This document shows positions 26,685-35,750 of a stretch of DNA of 64,000 bases, piece after piece. Numbering within the stretch: position 1 is the first letter of the stretch; each line of letters opens with the position of its first letter. The notes under the pieces were generated by a model. It did no database searches. It had not been told where the DNA came from and saw only the letters and a program-made list of their open reading frames with translations. A program made the translations under genes and the position numbers. Source of the stretch: Moritella sp. F3 (GTDB lineage: Bacteria; Pseudomonadota; Gammaproteobacteria; Enterobacterales; Moritellaceae); assembly GCF_015082335.1 (NCBI RefSeq), contig NZ_BLRL01000008.1, forward strand, positions 1 to 64,000. Reading direction: 5' to 3'.

Positions 26685-27410
26685 GTGAATAAGGCATCCC
26701 CTTACACTAGCATCCAGTCGCAACAGAATCAGGCGGTTGAGCAATTCGGTTTCTTAGTTAAACGAATTGCCCATCACTTGCTACTTCGTTTGCCGCCGAG
26801 TGTTCAGTTAGATGATTTAATCCAATCAGGAATGATTGGGTTACTGGATGCTGCGCGCAATTTTGATGGCTCTAAAGGTGCTAGTTTTGAAACGTATGCG
26901 GGTATTCGTATTCGTGGCTCAATGATTGATGAAATGAGACGTGGAGACTGGGTTCCTCGATCTGTGCATAAAAATGGCCGCGATATTGCGTCGGCTATTG
27001 ATCGTATCGAGAAGCAAACGGGAACGGATGCTAAAGATACCGATGTTGCTGTAGAATTAGGCATTAGCCTGACTGACTACCATAGTATGTTGATGGATGT
27101 TAACAGTGGGCATATATTGGCGGTCGAGGATCTGACTGCAAATAATGAAGACGCTTATTCGGCTTATGAAGGTAAATCAAGTAGCCCTTGTACAGACTTT
27201 TCTGACCAGCGTTTTCAACAAGCACTAGCGAATTGCATTAAAACATTACCGGAAAGAGAAAGCTTAGTTTTATCGCTTTATTACGATGAAGAGTTAAACC
27301 TAAGAGAGATCGGGGAAGTGTTGAGTGTCAGTGAATCTAGAGTAAGTCAAATTCACAGCCAAGCAATGCATCGTGTTAAAGCGCGAATGCACGCTTGGTT
27401 GGATGATTAA
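26685..27410 (+). CDS. fliA: flagellar sigma factor FliA (sigma-28), GTG start
   Basis: A 241-residue sigma-70-family factor. Region 2 has LDDLIQSGMIGLLDAARNFD and FETYAGIRIRGSMIDEMR. Region 3 (RSVHKNGRDIASAIDRIE) and region 4, with the -35 recognition helix NLREIGEVLSVSESRVSQIH, follow. GTG 26685 immediately follows flhG. FliA transcribes the late flagellar and motility genes after FlgM is exported. cheY follows after a 100-base gap. Confidence 0.96.
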   Translation: MNKASPYTSIQSQQNQAVEQFGFLVKRIAHHLLLRLPPSVQLDDLIQSGMIGLLDAARNFDGSKGASFETYAGIRIRGSMIDEMRRGDWVPRSVHKNGRDIASAIDRIEKQTGTDAKDTDVAVELGISLTDYHSMLMDVNSGHILAVEDLTANNEDAYSAYEGKSSSPCTDFSDQRFQQALANCIKTLPERESLVLSLYYDEELNLREIGEVLSVSESRVSQIHSQAMHRVKARMHAWLDD

Positions 27411-27510
27411 GTTTAATTGGTACTGTTTATTTAGTACCTCAGTATTGAAGTAATATATTTATAGGAATCAGGGCCTGTACATATTGTAATTACTTATTTT
27501 GGAGAGCAAC

Positions 27511-27894
27511 TTGAAAAAGCAAATTAAAATTCTTATTGTCGACGATTTTTCTACGATGAGACGTATCATTAAGAACTTATTACGTGATCTTGGTTTTAAC
27601 AACACCTATGAAGCTGATGATGGCAATACAGCCTTACCTATGCTGAAAAATGGCGACTATGACTTTGTTGTTACCGATTGGAACATGCCGGGCATGCAAG
27701 GTATTGATCTGCTTAAAGAGATCCGTAAAGATCAAGCACTTTGCCACATACCAGTATTAATGGTTACAGCTGAAGCGAAACGTGAGCAGATTATCGAAGC
27801 TGCACAATCAGGTGTGAACGGTTACATTATTAAACCATTTACAGCTGCGACGTTAAAAGAAAAGTTAGAGAAGATTTTCGAACGAATTCAATAG
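27511..27894 (+). CDS. cheY: chemotaxis response regulator CheY, TTG start
   Basis: A 127-residue single receiver domain: acidic pair D11-D12 in LIVDDFSTM, phospho-acceptor Asp56 in VTDWNMPG, Thr in VTAEA, Lys in IIKPF. Phospho-CheY binds FliM to reverse the motor. TTG 27511 is chosen over the in-frame TTG 27499, because ggagag (27501-27506) lies at the right distance and the protein then begins as in other CheY. The TTG start is unusual for an abundant signalling protein. Confidence 0.95.
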   Translation: MKKQIKILIVDDFSTMRRIIKNLLRDLGFNNTYEADDGNTALPMLKNGDYDFVVTDWNMPGMQGIDLLKEIRKDQALCHIPVLMVTAEAKREQIIEAAQSGVNGYIIKPFTAATLKEKLEKIFERIQ

Positions 27895-27906
27895 GCAAGG
27901 ATGCGC

Positions 27907-28656
27907 ATGAGTGAACAACAAGAATCATTGATTTCATTAGAAAAGGCTAAAGAATTGGTTGCGCTGTTAGAGTGTGACCAGATAGAAAAGGCCAATGAAA
28001 TCATTATTGATATTCAGAATGAAAGTTCAGATGCACTATTTGAAAAAGTAGGTGTGCTAACTCGCCAATTGCATGATTCATTAGAAGACTTCCAATTAGA
28101 TACGCGTATTGAAAGTTTCGCTAATGATGAATTTCCGGATGCTAGAGAGCGTTTAAATTACGTTATTGAGATGACGGATAAAGCGGCAAACCGCACGATG
28201 GATGCTGTGGAAGCTTGCTTACCGATTGCGGATAGTTTCAATGATCGTATCCAACAAGTGATGCCAAATTGGAAGAGCTTGATGAGTCGTGATTTGCAAC
28301 TTGGTCAATTTAAAGAACTTTGTAAATTATTAGATGATTTTCTTCAAGTTTCAGTCTCTGATGCCGATAGTTTAAGACAGTACTTAACTGAAATTCTAAT
28401 GGCACAAGATTTCCAAGACTTAACAGGTCAAATGATCCGTCGCGTGATTAATCTAGTGCAAGAAGTTGAAGTTAAATTAGTTGAAATGTTGACTATGTTT
28501 GGTGAAGCAGCAAAACCGCTAAACAAATCAACAGAGCAACCTAAAGAAATAAGTGGCATTGAGGCAGAAGGTCCGATCATGAACGCGAGTGAACGTGTTG
28601 ATGTGGTAGACGGCCAAAATGATGTTGATGATTTATTGTCAAGTTTAGGATTTTAA
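27907..28656 (+). CDS. cheZ: CheY-P phosphatase CheZ
   Basis: A 249-residue helical protein with the CheZ active-site segment ILMAQDFQDLTGQMIRRVI (about 162-180, catalytic Gln in DLTGQ) and a C-terminal CheY-binding peptide NDVDDLLSSLGF. It dephosphorylates CheY. ATG 27907 is preferred over ATG 27901 since aagg (27897-27900) then has proper spacing. It lies between cheY and cheA in the same direction. Confidence 0.94.
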   Translation: MSEQQESLISLEKAKELVALLECDQIEKANEIIIDIQNESSDALFEKVGVLTRQLHDSLEDFQLDTRIESFANDEFPDARERLNYVIEMTDKAANRTMDAVEACLPIADSFNDRIQQVMPNWKSLMSRDLQLGQFKELCKLLDDFLQVSVSDADSLRQYLTEILMAQDFQDLTGQMIRRVINLVQEVEVKLVEMLTMFGEAAKPLNKSTEQPKEISGIEAEGPIMNASERVDVVDGQNDVDDLLSSLGF

Positions 28657-28667
28657 GGGAGATATTG

Positions 28668-30806
28668 ATGAGCTTTGATGTTGATGAAGATATTCTACAG
28701 GACTTCCTGATAGAAGCATCTGAAATTCTGGAGCTACTCTCTGAGCAACTCGTTGATTTAGAAAAAAGCCCAGAAGACTCAGAATTGCTGAATGCAATCT
28801 TTAGGGGTTTCCATACAGTTAAAGGTGGCGCTGGATTTTTAGCATTATCAGAACTTGTTGATATATGCCACGGTGCAGAAAACGTATTTGATAGCCTACG
28901 TAATGGCCTTCGAGCGGTAACACCTGAATTAATGGATGTGATTCTTAAATCATTGGATTGTGTAAACGAAATGTTTGTATTAATTCAACAGAGAGAACCT
29001 CTTACTGCAGCTGACCCTGCATTAATTCATCAACTCAATGTGCTTACTCAACCCGAATCTGCACCAAAAGCTGTTGTTGAACCTATGGTTCAAGCACCTG
29101 TTGTTGCACAAGTGTCGACGCCAATCACAGCGAGTAGCAGTGATATTGATGGTATGTCAGAACTCGAATTTGAACAATTACTTGATGAATTACATGGTCA
29201 AGGTGGGGCGCCTAGCGCTGTCAATGTAGAAGCAAGCAAACCAGCTCCTGCTGTGATGCCTATCAGTTCAAATTCAGACTTTACTGATGATGAATTTGAA
29301 AAACTACTTGATGACTTACACGGTGTTGGTCAGCATAGTATTGCAACGCCAACGCCAACGCCAACGCCAACGCCAACAGTAGCAAGTAATAGCACTGCAG
29401 ATCTCAATGATGATGATTTCGAAAATCTTCTTGATGAGCTATACGGTAAAGGTAATGCGCCAAGTGCAGTTGCTGCGCCGGTGTCTGCACCTGCTGTTAA
29501 AGCTGAAATTGCAACATCTACGGCCGTAGCAACACCTGTTGCGCCCGTTGTAAAGACTGCTCCAGAAAAAGCACCTGTTGCGAAAGCAAGTGAGGCAGCG
29601 GCGAAAGCTGATAAAAAAGCGAAACCACAAGCGGATTCAACTGTCCGGGTTGATACTCGAACATTAGATGAAATCATGAATATGGTGGGCGAGCTAGTGC
29701 TTGTTCGTAACCGTTTAGTGAGCTTAGGTATTTCATCGAATGATGAAGACATGACAAAAGCTGTGTCTAATCTTGATGTCGTTACTGCCGATTTACAAGG
29801 CGCGGTAATGAAAACTCGGATGCAACCAATCAAAAAAGTGTTTGGTCGTTTCCCTCGAGTTGTACGTGATTTAGCACGTACTTTAGCGAAAGACATTAAT
29901 CTTGAATTAATTGGTGAAGAAACAGATTTAGATAAGAATTTAGTGGAAGCACTTGCTGATCCCCTGGTTCACTTAGTGAGAAACTCGGTGGATCACGGTA
30001 TTGAAATGCCGGACGTACGTGAAAAAAATGGTAAACCTCGACAAGGTAATATTACCTTGTCAGCCTCACAAGAAGGTGACCATATTAGTTTGAAAATCGT
30101 TGATGATGGCGCCGGTATGGATGCTGAACGATTAAAACAAATTGCAATTGACCGTGGTGTGCTTGACGCTGATTCTGCCGCACGTATTTCGGATAATGAA
30201 GCATACAACCTTATTTTTGCACCGGGTTTCTCAACTAAAGATCAGATTTCTGATATCTCTGGTCGTGGTGTGGGTATGGATGTTGTTAAGACTGGTATTA
30301 GTAAGCTTAATGGTACTATTTCGATTGATTCGAACCTGGGTACAGGTACGACAATCTTTATTAAAGTGCCGCTAACACTGGCTATTCTACCAACCTTGAT
30401 GGTTGAAGTTGGTAAGCAGATCTTCGCGTTACCATTAACAAGTGTGAATGAAATATTCCATCTTGATCTAAATAAGACTCACGTTGTGGATAACCAACTG
30501 ACGATTATCGTCAGAGAAAAAGCGATACCGTTATTCTATCTACATGATTGGTTAACTAAAATGGACCCACAAGCTGGGGCTCGTAATGAGCGTGGATTAG
30601 GTCATGTTGTTATTGTGCAATTAGGCCTGAAACAGGTTGGTTTCGTCGTTGATAGCCTGATCGGTCAAGAAGAAGTTGTGATTAAAGCGTTAGATAACTT
30701 ATTACAAGGTACACCAGGCATGGCCGGGGCAACAATCACCAGTGATGGTGGTATTGCGTTGATTTTAGATATTCCAAGTCTCTTAAATCATTACGCAAAA
30801 CGTTAA
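28668..30806 (+). CDS. cheA: chemotaxis histidine kinase CheA
   Basis: A 712-residue kinase. The Hpt domain has phospho-His49 in FHTVKGGAGF. A long linker (about 125-325) follows, with three copies of an acidic motif: ELEFEQLLDELHGQG (164 on), DDEFEKLLDDLHGVG (207 on) and DDDFENLLDELYGKG (248 on), plus a Thr-Pro tract. No CheY-binding P2 fold is obvious. Then come the dimerisation helices, the HATPase domain (NSVDHGIE, DDGAGMD, GRGVGMDVV) and the CheW-like P5 domain. CheA passes phosphate to CheY and CheB. In vibrios the linker binds ParP for polar localisation, so the repeats may be docking sites. ATG 28668 is preferred over TTG 28665 by its SD aagggaga. Confidence 0.95.
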   Translation: MSFDVDEDILQDFLIEASEILELLSEQLVDLEKSPEDSELLNAIFRGFHTVKGGAGFLALSELVDICHGAENVFDSLRNGLRAVTPELMDVILKSLDCVNEMFVLIQQREPLTAADPALIHQLNVLTQPESAPKAVVEPMVQAPVVAQVSTPITASSSDIDGMSELEFEQLLDELHGQGGAPSAVNVEASKPAPAVMPISSNSDFTDDEFEKLLDDLHGVGQHSIATPTPTPTPTPTVASNSTADLNDDDFENLLDELYGKGNAPSAVAAPVSAPAVKAEIATSTAVATPVAPVVKTAPEKAPVAKASEAAAKADKKAKPQADSTVRVDTRTLDEIMNMVGELVLVRNRLVSLGISSNDEDMTKAVSNLDVVTADLQGAVMKTRMQPIKKVFGRFPRVVRDLARTLAKDINLELIGEETDLDKNLVEALADPLVHLVRNSVDHGIEMPDVREKNGKPRQGNITLSASQEGDHISLKIVDDGAGMDAERLKQIAIDRGVLDADSAARISDNEAYNLIFAPGFSTKDQISDISGRGVGMDVVKTGISKLNGTISIDSNLGTGTTIFIKVPLTLAILPTLMVEVGKQIFALPLTSVNEIFHLDLNKTHVVDNQLTIIVREKAIPLFYLHDWLTKMDPQAGARNERGLGHVVIVQLGLKQVGFVVDSLIGQEEVVIKALDNLLQGTPGMAGATITSDGGIALILDIPSLLNHYAKR
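29346..29375 (+). repeat. (acgcca)5 hexanucleotide repeat in cheA
   Basis: Five perfect tandem acgcca units inside the cheA linker, encoding Thr-Pro repeats, with a diverged acagta after them. The unit is two codons, so slippage would change linker length without breaking the frame. Confidence 0.9.
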
Positions 30807-30816
30807 TTTGTTGATG

Positions 30817-30832
30817 CAGGGGGCAACCCCTG
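30817..30832 (+). other. short hairpin between cheA and cheB
   Basis: caggggGCAAcccctg forms a six-base-pair GC-rich stem capped by a GNRA-type GCAA tetraloop. It is followed by only a short T-run (ttttac about ten bases later), so it may attenuate or stabilise the message rather than end it. Confidence 0.4.
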
Positions 30833-30876
30833 TGTGCTTTTACATTGATGTAGACATATTGAAGTAGATAGATTAG

Positions 30877-32166
30877 ATGAAAATAAAGGTTTTAGTCGTT
30901 GATGACTCTAGTTTTTTCAGACGTAGAGTAAGTGAAATCATTAATGCAGATCCAGAAATGGAAGTTATTGATACAGCTATAAATGGCGAAGAGGCTATTA
31001 CTAAAGCAAAGTCGTTACGTCCGGATGTGATCACTATGGATATTGAAATGCCAGTACTTGATGGTATTTCTGCTGTAAAAGTGATCATGAAAGAGAATCC
31101 AACACCAATTTTAATGTTTTCGTCATTGACGCATCAAGGTGCTAAGTCAACGCTGGAAGCTTTAGAGGCTGGAGCCGCTAACTTTTTGCCGAAGAAATTT
31201 GAAGATATTGCCAAAGACAAAGCAGAAGCGGTTAAATTATTACAACAAAATATTAAAGAAATTAGTAAGCGACGCAGTGTATTAAGAACACCACGTGCAA
31301 TAAATACGACGGCAACGCATGCAGCGCCTGTAAGAGGTTCAATCCCGACGTCAACGCGCAGTAACACTATTAATAGCAGTACTGCTAACAAGTCGATTAT
31401 GCCGAGCAGCGCCACTAATCATAGCGCAACTGATAGCCGTATTAATAAGCCGACCCTTGCACGCCATGGTACGGATGCGAATCGTTTAAATACGTTAGAT
31501 TCTCGTCATACGCATCATGTTGATAATAGCCCGTCTGAATCGCGAGCATTACCAACTGCAAGTCGCTTGGCCAAACGTGCATCAGGTAAAAAATACGCGT
31601 TGTTGGCAATCGGTTCTTCGACTGGTGGCCCCGTCGCACTACAAAACGTACTTACACCTTTACGTCAGAACTTCCCGCTCCCTATTTTATTGATACAACA
31701 TATGCCGGCTACATTTACTTCGGCGTTTGCAGCGCGATTAAATACCTTATGCCAAATTAAGGTAAAAGAAGCGCAGCATGGTGACCGTTTACTGCCTGGC
31801 GTTGCTTATTTAGCACCTGGTGGCAAGCAAGTATTAATCGAAAGTAAAGCCGGTGGTTTAACGTTAAAAGTAATGGAAAGCCCAGAAGGCATTAATTATA
31901 AACCGAGTGTCGACATTACCTTTGGCTCTGCAGCTAAGTCATATCGCGATAAAGTGTTAGCGGTAGTACTAACTGGTATGGGGGCCGATGGTCGAGAAGG
32001 CGCTAAATTACTTAAACAACATGGCAGTACAATATGGGCGCAAGATGCACAATCTTGTGTTGTATATGGTATGCCGCAAGCAATTGTGAATGCCGGATTA
32101 GCCGATGAGCAAATTAACCTGCTACAAATAGCAGAGCGCATTAATATTGAAGTCGGTTGTCGATAA
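30877..32166 (+). CDS. cheB: chemotaxis methylesterase CheB
   Basis: A 429-residue protein, longer than the usual 350-380. The receiver domain has Asp55 in [12 protein letters not shown] linker of roughly 100 residues rich in Ser, Thr, Asn and His (about 130-235) follows, then the catalytic domain with Ser248 in [23 protein letters not shown], and GMGADG near the end. CheB demethylates chemoreceptors when phosphorylated by CheA. The long linker is the unusual part. ParC follows 26 bases after the stop. Confidence 0.94.
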   Translation: MKIKVLVVDDSSFFRRRVSEIINADPEMEVIDTAINGEEAITKAKSLRPDVITMDIEMPVLDGISAVKVIMKENPTPILMFSSLTHQGAKSTLEALEAGAANFLPKKFEDIAKDKAEAVKLLQQNIKEISKRRSVLRTPRAINTTATHAAPVRGSIPTSTRSNTINSSTANKSIMPSSATNHSATDSRINKPTLARHGTDANRLNTLDSRHTHHVDNSPSESRALPTASRLAKRASGKKYALLAIGSSTGGPVALQNVLTPLRQNFPLPILLIQHMPATFTSAFAARLNTLCQIKVKEAQHGDRLLPGVAYLAPGGKQVLIESKAGGLTLKVMESPEGINYKPSVDITFGSAAKSYRDKVLAVVLTGMGADGREGAKLLKQHGSTIWAQDAQSCVVYGMPQAIVNAGLADEQINLLQIAERINIEVGCR

Positions 32167-32192
32167 AGACACGCAGAGAAGGTAGGTTAAAG

Positions 32193-32984
32193 TTGAACGT
32201 TTGGACTGTTGCTAATCAAAAGGGTGGGGTTGGAAAAACAACCACTGCTATTACACTGGCCGGTTTACTGGCAGAGCAAGGACAGCGCGTATTATTAATT
32301 GATACGGATCCTCACGCATCATTAACCAGCTATCTTAATTATGACAGTGATGACTTAACGATTGGGCTATTTGATCTTTTTGTTGCGCCTACGCTTGATG
32401 CTGAATTAGTACATAACGCGACGATAGAAACGCCTTACAACGGTATTAACTTATTACCAGCGACAATGGCATTAGCGACGTTGGATAGAACACTCGGTCA
32501 CCGTGATGGCATGGGACTGATACTTAAAAATATCATCAGCTTAGTCGTTGATGATTATGATTTTGTCCTGATTGATTGTCCACCCGTATTGGGCGTTATG
32601 ATGGTTAATGCATTGGCAAGTAGTGATCGTATCTTAGTACCTGTGCAAACTGAATTTTTAGCATTAAAAGGCTTAGACCGTATGGTTAAAACTTTTGAAA
32701 TCATGCAGCGCAGTTGTGCGAATACATTTCAGTATACAGTGATCCCGACTATGTTTGACCGCCGCACTAAAGCATCACTGGTATCGCTACAGACATTGCA
32801 ACAAAACTACAGTCAGCATGTTTGGCGTGCTGTGATCCCTGTAGATACACAATTTAGAAATGCCAGCTTAAAACATATGCCGCCTTCTATGTACTCACGT
32901 AGTAGCCGCGGTGTTGCTGCCTATGGCGCATTATTGCAAGACTTGTTGGCAAGCGAGAAACAACAGGAACGATTGTATGGATAA
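32193..32984 (+). CDS. parC: ParA-like ATPase ParC of the polar chemotaxis cluster, TTG start
   Basis: A 263-residue ParA/Soj-type ATPase with the deviant Walker A NQKGGVGKTTTA at about 8-19, LLIDTDPHASLTSYL, and VLIDCPPVLGVM. In vibrios ParC recruits chemotaxis arrays to the cell pole and works with ParP, encoded next. TTG 32193 is chosen because aggtagg lies just upstream and the protein then starts just before the Walker motif; the in-frame TTG 32157 lies inside cheB and has no SD. It overlaps parP by eight bases. The name parC here is the vibrio chemotaxis gene, not topoisomerase IV. Confidence 0.9.
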   Translation: MNVWTVANQKGGVGKTTTAITLAGLLAEQGQRVLLIDTDPHASLTSYLNYDSDDLTIGLFDLFVAPTLDAELVHNATIETPYNGINLLPATMALATLDRTLGHRDGMGLILKNIISLVVDDYDFVLIDCPPVLGVMMVNALASSDRILVPVQTEFLALKGLDRMVKTFEIMQRSCANTFQYTVIPTMFDRRTKASLVSLQTLQQNYSQHVWRAVIPVDTQFRNASLKHMPPSMYSRSSRGVAAYGALLQDLLASEKQQERLYG

Positions 32985-34008
32985 GAAGCAAATACATGCT
33001 GCGTTAGATGATTATTTTACATCTATGTTATCTGTGCCTGTTGTGGAAGACGCACCAAAGGTAAGCCTTGAAACTGTACATGTTGATACAAAGCACGTTG
33101 ATACAGGTCTCGTTGATATAGCGCAGCTTGATAGCACAATTGCTGACGTTGGCACACAATTACAACACGAATTACAGCCGGTATTGAGTGACGTTGCTGT
33201 TGCAGTCATGAGTGAGTTTAAAATACCGGAGCCTGATGGTTCTGGCAGTATTAGCGACTTAGACCAGTTGCTAGGCTCTGTGGTTGATATCGACTTAGCT
33301 GATATGGATTTATCCGTGCTAGATGCTCCACATAGTGGCGCAGACACTGACGCGATTATTGATACGACTGTCTCGGCAGATATTACGGTTGCTCGCACTG
33401 AAGAATCGTTAATACCAGAAATCAGGGAAGTTGAGCGTGAGGTCGTTGAAGATATCGCCGTGACTGATACCAGTATCAGTCACGCTGAAGATAACACGGT
33501 CCTTGATTCGGCATCAGAAACGGCATTAGAGGCTGACGAAGAGCCTGCGGTAGAATGGAAAAATATTGAATTAGAAGAACGCTTTCAAGCTTTGTTTTTT
33601 GAGGTCGCAGGGGTTACTTTTGCTGTACCACTAACAGAACTTGGCGGCATTCATCAAGCCGATACGGTGAACAGCTTATTTGGCAAACCGGATTGGTATT
33701 TAGGCATCATGCAACACCGAGAACAAAAATTGAGTGTTGTTGATACGGCTCAATGGGTTATGCCTGAACAAAACATGGGTGAGATAGATTATAAATATCA
33801 AATCCAACTTAGCGAATCAAATTGGGTACTAGGCTGTGAAAAGCTGCATGGTACTGAAACTTTAAATCGTATGGATATTAAATGGCGAAGTACAGCTGGT
33901 AGTCGACCTTGGTTAGCTGGCATGGTTAAGTCACGTATGTGCGTATTATTACACGTAACCGAAATGATTAAATTGCTGGATAATGGCATCAATATTCATG
34001 GGCAATAG
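32977..34008 (+). CDS. parP: ParP, CheW-like polar array protein
   Basis: A 343-residue protein. An N-terminal segment (DKKQIHAALDDYFTSML) is followed by about 150 acidic, Val/Asp-rich disordered residues. The C-terminal CheW-like domain (about 195-335) contains RFQALFFEVAGVTFAVPLTE. ParP binds ParC and the CheA linker to hold arrays at the pole. ATG 32977 is preferred, with agga eight bases upstream, over an ORF start inside parC. cheW follows after 16 bases. Confidence 0.88.
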   Translation: MDKKQIHAALDDYFTSMLSVPVVEDAPKVSLETVHVDTKHVDTGLVDIAQLDSTIADVGTQLQHELQPVLSDVAVAVMSEFKIPEPDGSGSISDLDQLLGSVVDIDLADMDLSVLDAPHSGADTDAIIDTTVSADITVARTEESLIPEIREVEREVVEDIAVTDTSISHAEDNTVLDSASETALEADEEPAVEWKNIELEERFQALFFEVAGVTFAVPLTELGGIHQADTVNSLFGKPDWYLGIMQHREQKLSVVDTAQWVMPEQNMGEIDYKYQIQLSESNWVLGCEKLHGTETLNRMDIKWRSTAGSRPWLAGMVKSRMCVLLHVTEMIKLLDNGINIHGQ

Positions 34009-34024
34009 TAGAAGGAAATAAAAC

Positions 34025-34513
34025 ATGAGTCAGTCTCGAAACCTAGTGGAAAATGTAGCTGAAGATGAAGTACTGCAATGGGTTACATTCAAGTTAGAGA
34101 ATGAAGTCTACGGCGTTAACGTAATGCAAGTTCAAGAAGTATTACGTTATACCGAAATTGCTCCTGTACCGGGCGCGCCAAACTACGTGATCGGTATCAT
34201 TAATTTACGCGGCAATGTCGTGACAGTGATTGATACACGTGTACGTTTTGGTTTAATGCCATCAGAAGTGAGTGAAAATTCACGTATCGTTATCATTGAA
34301 GCTGAAAAGCAAGTGATCGGTATTCTAGTTGATGGCGTTGCAGAAGTGGTATATCTACGTTCTTCAGAAATTGATATGGCACCAAATGTAGGCACTGATG
34401 AAAGCGCTAAGTTTATCCAAGGTGTATCAAACCGCGAAGGTGAGTTACTTATCCTTGTTGATTTGAATAAGTTTTTAAGTGATGATGAATGGGACGAATT
34501 AAGCGGTTTATAA
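34025..34513 (+). CDS. cheW: chemotaxis coupling protein CheW
   Basis: A 162-residue CheW domain with the receptor/kinase-binding pattern QWVTFKLENEVYGVNVMQVQ and APNYVIGIINLRGNVVTVID. It couples CheA to chemoreceptors. SD agaagga precedes ATG 34025. It ends the chemotaxis run and is followed by a strong terminator. Confidence 0.95.
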   Translation: MSQSRNLVENVAEDEVLQWVTFKLENEVYGVNVMQVQEVLRYTEIAPVPGAPNYVIGIINLRGNVVTVIDTRVRFGLMPSEVSENSRIVIIEAEKQVIGILVDGVAEVVYLRSSEIDMAPNVGTDESAKFIQGVSNREGELLILVDLNKFLSDDEWDELSGL

Positions 34514-34536
34514 GCTTAATCACTCTTTCTATCTAG

Positions 34537-34571
34537 AAAAGCACTGTAATGATTGTTACAGTGCTTTTTTT
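34537..34571 (+). terminator. Rho-independent terminator after cheW
   Basis: Ten-base-pair perfect stem agcactgtaa / ttacagtgct, six-base loop, A-run before and T-run after, 25 bases past the cheW stop. Confidence 0.92.
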
Positions 34572-34598
34572 AATTGCTATTTTATTGAAGGATTCAAT

Positions 34599-35012
34599 AT
34601 GCTTGCTTTAATTTTGTCTGGTGCTGCGCTCACGGTCGCGATTGCTGCGGTGATTGGTTGCGCTGTATTATTTCGTAAGTTAACTAAATTACAGGCAACG
34701 CATAGTTTATTACTCAAAGATTTGTCCAAATCAAGAGACTCTCTGCAAAAGCGACTCATTGAACTGAGCACCTCTAATATTAACCTTGGGGGCGCAATCC
34801 AAGGTGTCGCATCGGAATTACAGCAAACTAAATTCCAACAAGACGAAATGAAAGAAGAGATGACGACACAAGATCAACAAGACCCTGATAGTCGATTTTA
34901 TACTAGGGCGGTCAAGTTGGTTGAACTTGGCGCTACGCTAGAAGAGATTATGCGTGAGTGCGAACTACCACGTGCTGAAGCCGAATTATTACTTAATTTC
35001 CATAAAAAATAA
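34599..35012 (+). CDS. DUF2802 family membrane-anchored protein
   Basis: A 137-residue protein with an N-terminal membrane helix (about 3-24, ILSGAALTVAIAAVIGCAVLF), a coiled-coil-like middle (KLQATHSLLLKDLSKSRDSL), and a C-terminal DUF2802 domain (YTRAVKLVELGATLEEIMRE, then CELPRAEAELLLNFHKK) resembling a small HTH. It is commonly found just after cheW in vibrios and pseudomonads. Function unknown; a link to motility or chemotaxis is inferred from this conserved position. It sits after the cheW terminator, before the ccm operon. Confidence 0.85.
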   Translation: MLALILSGAALTVAIAAVIGCAVLFRKLTKLQATHSLLLKDLSKSRDSLQKRLIELSTSNINLGGAIQGVASELQQTKFQQDEMKEEMTTQDQQDPDSRFYTRAVKLVELGATLEEIMRECELPRAEAELLLNFHKK

Positions 35013-35116
35013 CATTTAATCCTAATAATTGACCGCTTAATTGATGTTGCTTAATTATGCTTAAAGCTGGAATATGTTAATATTCTTACAGGTTGATGCT
35101 GGAAGTATAAAAAAAT

Positions 35117-35749
35117 ATGTTAGAAGTCGTTAATTTAAGCTGTATACGCGAAGATACCGTGTTATTTTCTGATCTTAGTTTCACTGTATCGAAAGGTGAA
35201 ATAATCCAAATTGAAGGCCCCAACGGCGTAGGTAAAACGAGCTTATTACGTTTATTAGCGGGACTCTCTTCACCTGCAGATGGCCATATTCTTTGGCAGA
35301 ACATTGATACTTTAGACGATCGTGAAAGTTACCATCAAGATTTACTCTACCTTGGTCATTTACCTGGGGTAAAAGCAGAGTTGACCGCTTTCGAAAACCT
35401 ATTTTTCTACCATGCCATGCACGCTCCCGTCGCTAAAGATAAAATTTGGGAAGCGCTTGCACAAGTTGGCCTCGCTGGTTATGAAGACCAACTTGCTTGT
35501 CATCTTTCTGCTGGCCAGCAACGTCGTATTGCCTTAGCACGCTTGTGGTTATCTGAACAGAAACTCTGGATCTTAGATGAGCCGTTTACTGCGATTGATA
35601 AAAATGGTGTGAAAGTATTAGAGAATTTATTCTTAGCACATGCTGACAATGGTGGCAGCGTAATATTAACGACGCATCAAGATCTACAGTTTTCAGCAGG
35701 GCGATTACGTAAGATCATATTAACCCGTCAACACTTAACTGAGTATTAA
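35117..35749 (+). CDS. ccmA: cytochrome c maturation ATP-binding protein CcmA
   Basis: A 210-residue ABC ATPase: Walker [11 protein letters not shown] near 34-43, signature [16 protein letters not shown], Walker [14 protein letters not shown]-loop TTHQD. With CcmB it forms the transporter-like ATPase that releases holo-CcmE from CcmC. It is first in ccmABCDEFGHI. ccmB starts one base after its stop. Confidence 0.96.
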   Translation: MLEVVNLSCIREDTVLFSDLSFTVSKGEIIQIEGPNGVGKTSLLRLLAGLSSPADGHILWQNIDTLDDRESYHQDLLYLGHLPGVKAELTAFENLFFYHAMHAPVAKDKIWEALAQVGLAGYEDQLACHLSAGQQRRIALARLWLSEQKLWILDEPFTAIDKNGVKVLENLFLAHADNGGSVILTTHQDLQFSAGRLRKIILTRQHLTEY

Positions 35750-35750
35750 T

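Noticed and set aside
29346..29375. Tandem acgcca repeats as a CRISPR-like array
   Set aside because: Units are six bases, have no spacers and encode Thr-Pro in frame inside cheA.
29330..29896. Long minus-strand open frame opposite the cheA linker (188 codons)
   Set aside because: It mirrors cheA, with Gly-Val repeats caused by the acgcca tract, no SD, and no family.
32193..32984. Plasmid-type ParA partition gene or topoisomerase IV parC
   Set aside because: Its place between cheB, parP and cheW shows the vibrio chemotaxis ParC, with no parB or parS near; no topoisomerase motifs.
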